DNA of 64,000 nt. Origin: Streptomyces sp. Y2F8-2 (lineage in GTDB: Bacteria; Actinomycetota; Actinomycetes; Streptomycetales; Streptomycetaceae). The translations under genes were made by a program, and so were the position numbers. Positions within the stretch are counted from its first letter, which is position 1. Each line of letters begins with the position of its first letter. The stretch spans positions 496,001-560,000 of the forward strand of contig NZ_BNGS01000002.1 in assembly GCF_014905555.1 (NCBI RefSeq), read 5' to 3'. Under the pieces are notes generated by a model. That model did no database searches, was not told the DNA's origin, and saw only the letters and a program-made list of their open reading frames with translations. Positions 1 to 7,421 of this stretch are shown one piece after another.

Positions 1-135
1 CGATTCCGTCCCGAGCAGGTCTCCGGACTGCTGGCGGAGGCGGGGTTCGAGGAAGTCGCCCGGCTCGTGCGCGCGGCGGACGGTTGGGAGGAGACCCCGC
101 AGGGGTACCTCCTCGCCCGCAAGTGTGCCCAGTAG
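1..135 (+). CDS. C-terminal end of a SAM-dependent methyltransferase (partial)
   Basis: Only the last 44 codons lie in the window, read in frame 1 and ending in TAG at 133-135. The peptide has the pattern FRPEQVSGLLAEAGFEEV, then a short linker and TPQGYLLARK. In class I methyltransferases this is the usual ending: a helix carrying 'LL.EAGF..V', then the last beta strand with a conserved aromatic residue and LLARK. The substrate cannot be judged from this fragment. It points toward the convergent xdhC gene. Confidence 0.6.
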   Translation, partial: RFRPEQVSGLLAEAGFEEVARLVRAADGWEETPQGYLLARKCAQ

Positions 136-276
136 GACTCCGGTCAGGCTGGTGGCGCGTGGCCCCCACGATCCGGCGGGGATCCGGGCGCGGACCTGGG
201 CCGAACGCGTCAAGTTCGGGTGGAAGCCGAGCAAGGCCGCCGGCGGGACGAGCCTCCGCCCGGCGCGGGCCGGTCC

Positions 277-1428
277 TCAGGCCACCGAGCCGATCCGCCG
301 TGCCGTCGACGACGCCGTGTCGTGGTGGATCGGCGTGTGAGCCCCGGTGAGGGGCACCCCGCTGCCGCCGCGCCGGTTCGCGACGATCTCCGCCGCGATC
401 GACAGGGCCGTCTCCTCGGGTGTGCGGGCGCCGAGGTCCAGGCCTATGGGGGACCTCAGGCGCGCCAGCTCGAGTTCGGTGACGCCGACCGCGCGCAGGC
501 GCTCGTTGCGGTCCAGATGGGTGCGGCGGGAGCCCATCGCGCCGACGTACGCGACCGGGAGGCGCAGCGCCAGCTTCAGCAGCGGTACGTCGAACTTGGC
601 GTCGTGGGTCAGGACGCACAGGACCGTGCGGGCGTCGATCTCCGTGCGCTCCAGGTACCGGTGCGGCCACTCGACGACGATCTCGTCGGCCTCGGGGAAG
701 CGGGTGCGGGTGGCGAAGACGGGCCGGGCGTCGCACACGGTGACCCGGTAGCCGAGGAACTTGCCGATGCGGACCAGTGCGGAGGCGAAGTCGATCGCTC
801 CGAACACGATCATCCGGGGCGGCGGAACGGACGACTCCACCAGGACCGTGAGCGGTGCTCCACAACGTGACCCCCGCTCTCCGATCTCCAGGGTGCCGGT
901 GCGTCCGGCGTCCAGGAAGGCGCCCGCCTCGGCCGCCACCGTGCGGTCCAGTTCCGGGTGGGCGTCGAAGCCGCCCTCGTACCTGCCGTCGGGGTGGACG
1001 AGCAGCGCCTTGCCGAGCAGTTCCGCCGGGCCCGACGCGATCCGTGCCACCGCCGCCGCCCGCCCCTGCGCCGCTGCGGCCAGCGCGGCGGCGAGCACCG
1101 GGCGGGCGGGGTCGGCCGCCCGGAGGGGGGTGACCAGGACGTCGATGACGCCGCCGCAGGTCAGGCCCACGGCAAAGGCGTCCTCGTCGCTGTATCCGAA
1201 GCGCTCCAGGACGGTTCCGCCGTCCTCGAGCGCCTGCCGGCACAGCTCGTACACCGCGCCCTCCACGCAACCACCGGAGACCGAGCCGATCGCCGTGCCG
1301 TCGGCGTCCACCGCGAGGGCCGCGCCCGGCTGCCGGGGGGCGCTGCCGCCGACCGCCACCACGGTGGCCACGGCGAAGTCGCGGCCCTGCTCGACCCACC
1401 GGGTCAGCTCCTCGGCGATGTCCAACAT
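277..1428 (-). CDS. xdhC: XdhC/CoxI family molybdoenzyme maturation factor
   Basis: Length is 383 aa. Family members bind molybdenum cofactor, help its sulfuration and hand it to xanthine dehydrogenase. The N-terminal CoxI/XdhC domain shows VATVVAVGGSAPRQPGAALAV and the conserved SVSGGCVEGAVYE loop at about residues 20-60. A Rossmann-like XdhC C-terminal domain begins near MIVFGAIDFASALVRIG (about residue 208) and contains YVGAMGSRRTH. The start ATG at 1428 follows a GGAGACCGAGAG-like sequence. It lies 51 bases past the permease stop on the same strand and belongs with the xanthine dehydrogenase genes that follow. Nothing looks broken. Confidence 0.9.
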   Translation of the reverse strand: MLDIAEELTRWVEQGRDFAVATVVAVGGSAPRQPGAALAVDADGTAIGSVSGGCVEGAVYELCRQALEDGGTVLERFGYSDEDAFAVGLTCGGVIDVLVTPLRAADPARPVLAAALAAAAQGRAAAVARIASGPAELLGKALLVHPDGRYEGGFDAHPELDRTVAAEAGAFLDAGRTGTLEIGERGSRCGAPLTVLVESSVPPPRMIVFGAIDFASALVRIGKFLGYRVTVCDARPVFATRTRFPEADEIVVEWPHRYLERTEIDARTVLCVLTHDAKFDVPLLKLALRLPVAYVGAMGSRRTHLDRNERLRAVGVTELELARLRSPIGLDLGARTPEETALSIAAEIVANRRGGSGVPLTGAHTPIHHDTASSTARRIGSVA

Positions 1429-1479
1429 CTCTCGGTCTCCTTGAACAGCGGTTGCGAAGAGGGTCCCTCGGGACAGCGG

Positions 1480-2940
1480 CTAGCGCACGCCCAGCCAGTT
1501 CTCGATCGGGTGGAGGGCGAAGTAGATCAGGAAGATCACCGTCAGGCCCCACATGAAGGCGCCGATCTCCCGCGCCCTGCCCTGGGCGGCCTTGATGGCG
1601 ACGTACGAGACGACACCCGCGGCGACACCGGTGGTGATGGTGTACGTGAACGGCATCAGGACCACGGTCAGGAAGACCGGGATCGCGGTGGCGCGGTCGG
1701 CCCAGTCCACATGGCGGGCGTTCATCAGCATCATCGCGCCGATCACCACCAGGGCGGCGGAGGCCACCTCCTGGGGGACGATCGCCGTCAGCGGGGTGAA
1801 GAACAGGCACGCGGCGAAGAGCAGGCCGGTGACGACGGAGGCGAGGCCCGTGCGGGCGCCCTCCCCCACGCCCGTGGCGGACTCGATGAACACGGTCTGG
1901 CCCGAGCCGCCCGCCACGCCGCCGATCGCACCGCCCGCGCCGTCGATGAACAGCGCCTTGGACAGGCCCGGCATCCGGCCCCTGTCGTCGGCGAGCCCGG
2001 CCTCCGTGCCGACGCCGATGATGGTGGCCATCGCGTCGAAGAAACCGGCCAGCACGAGGGTGAAGACGATCATCCCCACCGTCATGGCGCCGACCTTGTC
2101 CCAGCCGCCGAACTCCACGTGCCCGAAGAGCGAGAAGTCGGGCATCGAGACCGCGCCGCCGTGCAGTTCGGGCGCTCCGCTCGCCCAGGCGTCGGCCTTG
2201 ATGACGCCCGCCGCGTTCAGCACGGCCGCCACGACAGTGCCGCCGACGATGCCGATGAGGATGGCGCCGGGGACGCCCCGGGCCTGGAGCATGAAGACGA
2301 GGAGGAGGGTGCCGGCGAACAGCAGGACCGGCCAGCCGGTCAGCTGGCCCGCCGGGCCCAGGGTGACCGGGGTGGCTTTGCCCTGGTGGACGAAGCCGGA
2401 CTTGTAGAAGCCGATCAGGGCGATGAACAGGCCGATCCCCATCGTGATCCCGTGCTTCAGCGCCAGCGGGATCGCGTTCATGATCATCTCACGGAGGCCG
2501 GTGACGACCAGGAGCATGATGACCACGCCGTAGATCACACACATGCCCATGGCCTGCGGCCAGGTCATCTGCGGGGCGACCTGGGAGGAGAGGACACCGG
2601 AGACGGAGAGGCCGGCGGCGAGGGCGAGCGGCACCTTGCCGACGAGACCCATCAGCAGCGTGGTGAGGGCCGCCGCGAACGCGGTCGCGGTGATCACGGC
2701 CTTCTGGCCGAGGGTGTCCCCCGCGGCGTCCTTGCCGGACAGGACGAGCGGGTTGAGCAGGAGGATGTACGCCATCGCCATGAAGGTGGTGATGCCGCCG
2801 CGGACCTCGCGGGCGAGCGTGGATCCCCGCGTCGATATGTGGAAGTACCGGTCGAGCCAGGGCCGGCTGCCGGACGGGGCGGGGGGTTCCGTGCCGGCGT
2901 CTTCGGCTGTGGGCCTGGGCTCGACTGAGGGGTGGGTCAT
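1480..2940 (-). CDS. NCS2 (AzgA-type) purine permease
   Basis: Length is 486 aa from the ATG at 2940, which has GGGAGA eight bases upstream; a TTG at 2955 is also in frame but lacks a good ribosome site. About 12 to 14 hydrophobic segments are visible, and the start has the AzgA signature TRGSTLAREVRGGITTFMAM followed by AYILLLNPLVLSG. AzgA-like NCS2 carriers take up adenine, guanine and hypoxanthine by proton symport. A conserved GTEAGLADDRGRMPGLSKAL stretch lies in the middle. Its place between xdhC and the xanthine dehydrogenase genes supports import of purines for oxidation; the exact substrate is inferred. Confidence 0.88.
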   Translation of the reverse strand: MTHPSVEPRPTAEDAGTEPPAPSGSRPWLDRYFHISTRGSTLAREVRGGITTFMAMAYILLLNPLVLSGKDAAGDTLGQKAVITATAFAAALTTLLMGLVGKVPLALAAGLSVSGVLSSQVAPQMTWPQAMGMCVIYGVVIMLLVVTGLREMIMNAIPLALKHGITMGIGLFIALIGFYKSGFVHQGKATPVTLGPAGQLTGWPVLLFAGTLLLVFMLQARGVPGAILIGIVGGTVVAAVLNAAGVIKADAWASGAPELHGGAVSMPDFSLFGHVEFGGWDKVGAMTVGMIVFTLVLAGFFDAMATIIGVGTEAGLADDRGRMPGLSKALFIDGAGGAIGGVAGGSGQTVFIESATGVGEGARTGLASVVTGLLFAACLFFTPLTAIVPQEVASAALVVIGAMMLMNARHVDWADRATAIPVFLTVVLMPFTYTITTGVAAGVVSYVAIKAAQGRAREIGAFMWGLTVIFLIYFALHPIENWLGVR

Positions 2941-3038
2941 GGGGCCGTCTCCCAAGTTTCATAGGGGGTTGGGATGTGCACGACCCGGGGGACGGCCCGA
3001 GACGAACGGGGGTGTTGCGGTGGTGCGACCGGCGCCGG

Positions 3039-3105
3039 AGTGGCCGTGGGTCGAGCTCTTGCCCGGCGCCGCAGTGGCCGTCGGTCGAGGGCTTGCCCGG
3101 CGCCG
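3039..3105. repeat. Two imperfect direct copies of a 33-base unit
   Basis: Positions 3039-3071 and 3073-3105 both read AGTGGCCGT.GGTCGAG..., then CTTGCCCGGCGCCG, with about three differences. They lie in the 257-base gap between the purine permease and the xanthine dehydrogenase large subunit, and are followed at once by a short palindromic element at 3111-3141. The function is unknown. Confidence 0.5.
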
Positions 3106-3110
3106 GGGTG

Positions 3111-3141
3111 CCTCCCCAAGCCCTTCGAACAGGGGGACCCC
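3111..3141. repeat. Short interspersed palindromic element (copy 1)
   Basis: It reads CTCCCCAAGC, a short loop with TTCGAAC, then AGGGGGACCCC. The same arrangement, a C-rich arm, a TTCGA core and a G-rich arm, appears inside two nearby genes at 5579-5614 and 8502-8536. It could fold as a hairpin. I recognise the general style of small palindromes scattered in Streptomyces genomes, but cannot name the family. Confidence 0.45.
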
Positions 3142-3197
3142 GGCGCCTACCCGTGCCGCCCTGCGGCACGACTGCCCGCAACGGCGGACGACCCGTG

Positions 3198-5621
3198 TTA
3201 CGCCGTGCCCGTGAGGTGTTCGGGACGTACCGGCGTCCTGTTCAGCTCCAGCCCCGTCGCGTGGCGGATCGCCGCGAGCACGGCCGGAGTCGATGACAGC
3301 GTCGGAGCCTCGCCCACGCCGCGCAGCCCGTACGGGGCGTGGTCGTCGGCCAGTTCCAGGACGTCGACCGGGATCGTCGGCGTGTCCAGGATCGTGGGGA
3401 TCAGGTAGTCCGTGAACGACGGGTTCTTCACCTTCGCCGTCTTCGGGTCGACGACGATCTCCTCCATGACCGCGATGCCCAGTCCCTGGGTCGTACCGCC
3501 CTGGATCTGACCGGTCACGGACAGCGGGTTGAGCGCCTTGCCGACGTCCTGGGCGCAGGCCAGTTCGATGACCTTGACCAGCCCCAACTCGGTGTCGACC
3601 TCGACCACGGCGCGGTGCGCGGCGAAGGAGTACTGGACGTGGCCGTTGCCCTGGCCGGTGCGCAGGTCGAAGGGCTCGGTCGGGCGGTGCCGCCACTCGC
3701 GCTCGATCTCCACGACCTCGTCGCCGAGCACGTCCACCAGGTCGGCGAGCACCTCTCCCCCGTCGGTGACGATCTTGCCGCCCTCCAGCAGCAGCTCCGC
3801 CGTCGCCCAGGCCGGGTGGTACGAGCCGAACTTGCGGCGCCCGATCTCCAGGACCTTCTCGCGGACCAACTCGCAGGCGTTCTTCACGGCGCCCCCGGTG
3901 ACGTACGTCTGGCGGGACGCGGACGTCGAACCGGCCGACCCGACCTGCGTGTCCGCCGGGTTGATCGTCACCTGGGCGATGCCCAGCTCGGTGCGGGCGA
4001 TCTGCGCGTGGACGGTGACGCCGCCCTGGCCGACCTCCGCCATCGCCGTGTGGACGGTGGCGACGGGTTCCCCCGCGACGACCTCCATGCGGACCTTGGC
4101 GGTGGAGTAGTCGTCGAAGCCCTCGGAGAAGCCGACGTTCTTGATGCCGACCGCGTAGCCCACACCGCGTACGACGCCTTCGCCGTGCGTGGTGTTGGAC
4201 AGGCCGCCGGGCAGTTGCCGTACGTCCGCGCCCTCGGAGCTCTCCCACTGGCGCTCCGGCGGCAGGGGCATCGCCTTGACGCGGCGCAGGAGTTCGGCGA
4301 CCGGTGCGGGGGAGTCGACCACCTGGCCGGTGGGCATGACCGCGCCCTGGGACATCGCGTTGCGCTGCCGGAACTCCACCGGGTCCATGCCGAGCCTCTT
4401 GGCGAGCTTGTCCATCTGCGCCTCGTAGGCGAAGCACGCCTGGACCGCGCCGAAGCCGCGCATGGCGCCACAGGGCGGGTTGTTGGTGTAGAGGGCAACG
4501 GCCTCGATGTCGACGTCGTCGACGACGTAGGGGCCGACCCCGAGCGAGGAGGCGTTGCCGACCACCGCCGGGGAGGAGGACGCGTACGCGCCGCCGTCGA
4601 GGACGATCCGGCACTTCACATGGGTGAGCTTGCCGTCCTTCGTCGCGCCGTGCTCGTAGTACAGCTTCGCCGGGTGGCGGTGGACGTGCCCGAAGAAGGA
4701 CTCGAAGCGGTTGTAGACGATCTTGACCGGCTTGCCGGTGCGCAGGGCGAGCAGACAGGCGTGGATCTGCATCGACAGGTCCTCACGGCCGCCGAAGGCG
4801 CCGCCGACACCGGCCAGGGTCATCCGGACCTTGTCCTCGGGCAGGCCGAGGACGGGTGCGATCTGACGGAGGTCGGCGTGCAGCCACTGGGTGGCGATGT
4901 AGAGGTCCACGCCGCCGTCCTCGGCGGGGACGGCGAGACCGGACTCCGGGCCGAGGAAGGCCTGGTCCTGCATGCCGAAGTGGTATTCGCCCTCGACGAC
5001 GACGTCGGCCCGCTCGCGTGCCGTCGTCACGTCGCCGCGGACGATGGGCTGGCGGTGGACGATGTTGGGGTGCGGGACGTGGGCGGCGTGGTGGTCCGTG
5101 CGGTTGTCGTGGACGAGGATCGCGTCCGGGGCGAGGGCGGACGCCTCGTCCGTGATGACCGGCAGTTCGCGGTAGTCCACCTTGATCTTCGCGGCGGCGC
5201 GGCGTGCGGTCTCCGGGTGGTCGGCGGCGACGATCGCGACGGGCTCACCGTGGTGGCGTACCTTGCCGTGGGCGAGGACGGGGGTGTCCTGGATCTCCAG
5301 GCCGTAGTTCCTCACGTCGGTCGGCAGGTCGTCGTACGTCATCACCGCGTACACGCCGGGCGTTGCGAGTGCCTCGCCGGTGTCGATCGACACGATCTCG
5401 GCGTGAGCGACCGGGGAGCGCAGGATGTGGCCCCAGAGCATGTCCTCGTGCCACATGTCGGACGAGTACGCGAACTCGCCGGTGACCTTGAGCGTGCCGT
5501 CGGGGCGGAGCGTGGACTCGCCGATGCCGCCCTTGGTCCGGGACCCTTGGGTGATCTTCGTGGGGAGGCCGATGGGGGCACCTCCCTGCTCGAACGTAGT
5601 TGAGAGCTTGGGGGACGCCAT
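3198..5621 (-). CDS. Xanthine dehydrogenase, molybdopterin-binding large subunit
   Basis: Length is 807 aa starting at MASPKLSTT (ATG at 5621). It is the catalytic subunit of a three-subunit molybdenum hydroxylase that oxidises hypoxanthine/xanthine to urate. The N-terminal domain has GIGESTLRPDGTLKVTGEF and a GVYAVMTYDDLP stretch. The Mo-binding domain shows GVGGAFGGREDLSMQIHA, FGAVQACFAYE and, near the end, YGLRGVGEAPTLSSTPAVL, where the GEA glutamate is the expected catalytic base. The start is two bases from the 2Fe-2S subunit stop. The open frame runs upstream to 6065, but that extension overlaps the 2Fe-2S gene in another frame and is not coding. Residues about 5-16 are encoded by a copy of the palindromic repeat. 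Confidence 0.93.
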   Translation of the reverse strand: MASPKLSTTFEQGGAPIGLPTKITQGSRTKGGIGESTLRPDGTLKVTGEFAYSSDMWHEDMLWGHILRSPVAHAEIVSIDTGEALATPGVYAVMTYDDLPTDVRNYGLEIQDTPVLAHGKVRHHGEPVAIVAADHPETARRAAAKIKVDYRELPVITDEASALAPDAILVHDNRTDHHAAHVPHPNIVHRQPIVRGDVTTARERADVVVEGEYHFGMQDQAFLGPESGLAVPAEDGGVDLYIATQWLHADLRQIAPVLGLPEDKVRMTLAGVGGAFGGREDLSMQIHACLLALRTGKPVKIVYNRFESFFGHVHRHPAKLYYEHGATKDGKLTHVKCRIVLDGGAYASSSPAVVGNASSLGVGPYVVDDVDIEAVALYTNNPPCGAMRGFGAVQACFAYEAQMDKLAKRLGMDPVEFRQRNAMSQGAVMPTGQVVDSPAPVAELLRRVKAMPLPPERQWESSEGADVRQLPGGLSNTTHGEGVVRGVGYAVGIKNVGFSEGFDDYSTAKVRMEVVAGEPVATVHTAMAEVGQGGVTVHAQIARTELGIAQVTINPADTQVGSAGSTSASRQTYVTGGAVKNACELVREKVLEIGRRKFGSYHPAWATAELLLEGGKIVTDGGEVLADLVDVLGDEVVEIEREWRHRPTEPFDLRTGQGNGHVQYSFAAHRAVVEVDTELGLVKVIELACAQDVGKALNPLSVTGQIQGGTTQGLGIAVMEEIVVDPKTAKVKNPSFTDYLIPTILDTPTIPVDVLELADDHAPYGLRGVGEAPTLSSTPAVLAAIRHATGLELNRTPVRPEHLTGTA
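5579..5614. repeat. Short interspersed palindromic element (copy 2) inside a gene start
   Basis: The minus strand reads CCCCCAAGCTCTC, then a GTTCGAGCAGGGAGGTGCC arm, the same layout as the copy at 3111-3141. It lies in frame just after the ATG of the xanthine dehydrogenase large subunit and encodes the residues LSTTFEQGGAP. The true enzyme homology starts after it, so it seems to be an insertion that extended the N terminus. Confidence 0.45.
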
Positions 5622-5623
5622 GG

Positions 5624-6196
5624 TCAGACCCCTTCGGACTGCCGGGCGGCCGCCAGGCGGACCGCGTCCATGATCTTCTCGTAGCCGGTGCAACGGCACA
5701 GGTTGCCCGACAGAGCCTCGCGGATGTCCGCGTCGGTCGGGTTCGGGTTGCGCTCCAGCATCTCGTCGGCGGCGACCAGCAGGCCGGGCGTGCAGAAGCC
5801 GCACTGGACGGCGCCGGCGTCGATGAACGCCTGCTGGACGGGGGCGAGGTCGGTTCCCTCGCCGGTCTGCGAGTCGGTGCCGTCGGCCTGACACCGTTCG
5901 GCTTCGTCGAGGGACGTGCCGCGGGAATCGGCCCCGCACGTGCGCTGCTTCGCGTAATCCGCCAGCCCCTCGACCGTGACCACCTCGCGCCCCTCCGCCT
6001 GCCCGGCCGCGACCAGACACGAACACACCGGCACGCCGTCCAGGCGGACCGTGCACGAGCCGCACTCGCCCTGTTCGCAGGCGTTCTTGGAGCCCGGAAG
6101 GCCGAGCCGTTCCCTCAGGACGTACAGCAGGGACTCGCCCTCCCAGACGTCGTCGGCCTCCTGCGGGCGTCCGTTGACCGTGAAGTTGACGCGCAT
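5624..6196 (-). CDS. Xanthine dehydrogenase, 2Fe-2S subunit
   Basis: Length is 190 aa. It carries electrons from the molybdenum site to FAD. Two iron-sulfur domains are complete: the plant-ferredoxin-type motif CEQGECGSC with a later C in VPVCSC (about residues 40-62), and the C-terminal four-cysteine set QCGFCTPG with SGNLCRCTGY (about residues 130-172). A polar insert of about 35 residues separates them. Its ATG shares one base with the FAD subunit stop (TGATG), and the large subunit starts two bases after its own stop, so the three subunits are translationally coupled. Confidence 0.95.
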   Translation of the reverse strand: MRVNFTVNGRPQEADDVWEGESLLYVLRERLGLPGSKNACEQGECGSCTVRLDGVPVCSCLVAAGQAEGREVVTVEGLADYAKQRTCGADSRGTSLDEAERCQADGTDSQTGEGTDLAPVQQAFIDAGAVQCGFCTPGLLVAADEMLERNPNPTDADIREALSGNLCRCTGYEKIMDAVRLAAARQSEGV

Positions 6197-7089
6197 CACG
6201 CAGCTCCCTTCGAGGTGCGGCGGGTGCCGCGGTACGACTCCCAGGTCCAGGTCAGCGTGCGGCGGGCCATGACCCCGACCGCGTGGCGGCGGTAGCTCGC
6301 GGTGCCCCGGACGTCGTCGATCGGGTTGCAGGCGGCGGCGCACAGCTGCGCGAACTGCCGGGCGACGGAAGGGGTGATGATCCTGCCGTCGTCCCAGAAG
6401 CCGCCCTCCTCCAGGGCCGCGTTCAGGAACTCCTCGGCGGCCTTGGCCCGGACGGGCGTGGGCGCGGCGGAGCCGATGCCGGTGCGGACCGTGCGGGACT
6501 CGGGGTGCAGGGCGAGCCCGAAGGCGCACACCGCGATCACCATCGCGTTGCGGGTGCCGACCTTCGAGTACTGCTGGGGGCCGTCGGCCTTCTTGATGTG
6601 GACGGCGCGGATCAGCTCGTCGGCGGCGAGCGCGTTGCGCTTGACGCCGGTGTAGAAGGCGTCGATCGGGATGAGGCGGGTGCCGCGGGCCGCGGACTCC
6701 ACCTCGACCTCGGCGCCCGCCGCGAGCAGGGCCGGGTGGGCGTCGCCGGCCGGGGAGGCGGTGCCGAGGTTGCCGCCGACGCCGCCGCGGTTACGGATCT
6801 GCGGGGACGCCACCGTGTGGGAGGCGAGGGCCAGGCCCGGCAGCTCGGCCCGCAGGTTCTCCATGATCTTGGTGTAGGGCACCGAGGCGCCGAGCCGCAC
6901 GCTGTCCTCACCGACCTCCCACTCGTAGAGATCGCCGATGCGAGTGAGGTCCATCAGATGCTCGGGCCGGCGGTGGTCGAAGTTGATCTCGACCATCACA
7001 TCGGTGCCGCCCGCAATCGGTACGGCGCTGGGGTGCTCGGCCTTGGCGGCGAGCGCCTCCTCCCAGCTTGCGGGGCGAAGGAAGTCCAT
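6196..7089 (-). CDS. Xanthine dehydrogenase, FAD-binding subunit
   Basis: Length is 297 aa from the ATG at 7089 (MDFLRPASWEEAL). It binds FAD and passes electrons from the 2Fe-2S subunit to NAD or another acceptor. The FAD motifs of the molybdenum-hydroxylase flavoprotein family are present: AVPIAGGTDVMVEI (about residues 25-40) and RNRGGVGGNLGTASPAGD (about residues 100-118). A CO-dehydrogenase-flavoprotein C-terminal domain follows. It is first in the xdh gene order and is transcribed divergently from the PucR-type regulator. Confidence 0.94.
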   Translation of the reverse strand: MDFLRPASWEEALAAKAEHPSAVPIAGGTDVMVEINFDHRRPEHLMDLTRIGDLYEWEVGEDSVRLGASVPYTKIMENLRAELPGLALASHTVASPQIRNRGGVGGNLGTASPAGDAHPALLAAGAEVEVESAARGTRLIPIDAFYTGVKRNALAADELIRAVHIKKADGPQQYSKVGTRNAMVIAVCAFGLALHPESRTVRTGIGSAAPTPVRAKAAEEFLNAALEEGGFWDDGRIITPSVARQFAQLCAAACNPIDDVRGTASYRRHAVGVMARRTLTWTWESYRGTRRTSKGAA

Positions 7090-7421
7090 GACCGGCTCTC
7101 TTCTTCGTCTCGGGGGCGGTACGGATCGAGCCATGTCCGGTGCGGCGGCCCGGCTCGTTCAAGTGCTGTTCACGGGGAGTGGAGTCAGTACACCGCCGGG
7201 TACTCCAACGGGGTCAGTCACCGAAAACATGAAGGAGTTGGCTGGTGAGGGCGGCCATCTTGTAGATTCATATGAACGGAGGCCGTCCGTAACCTCTCCG
7301 GTTTCGCCTGGAAACACGACGCACCGGCGGCGGCGACCGTGAGCACGGCTTCCGAAAAGCCCAGGCCAACGCCCTGGCCGACCGACCATGGATTTCCGGA
7401 CAAGAACGGCGGCAACGACAC
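7090..7421. promoter_or_regulatory. Divergent xdh / pucR control region
   Basis: These 332 bases between two divergent starts hold no supported gene. Positions 7250-7280 are locally AT-rich. An inverted repeat, ACGGA-GGCCG-TCCGT, lies at 7276-7290, roughly midway. PucR-type activators usually act on the purine-catabolism operon next door, so this is the natural place for its binding site; that link is an inference and the palindrome is only a candidate. Confidence 0.4.

Noticed and set aside
958..2928. Plus-strand 656-codon frame over xdhC and the purine permease
   Set aside because: Antisense shadow of two clear genes; composition full of Asp/Gly/Arg/His with no domain.
3339..5603. Plus-strand 754-codon frame opposite the xanthine dehydrogenase gene
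   Set aside because: Shadow of GC-rich coding sequence on the other strand; no motif.
3198..6065. 955-codon open frame extending the xanthine dehydrogenase large subunit upstream
   Set aside because: The extra 148 codons overlap the intact 2Fe-2S gene in another frame and have the Arg/Gly-rich look of a shadow frame. ATG at 5621 is directly coupled to the previous stop.
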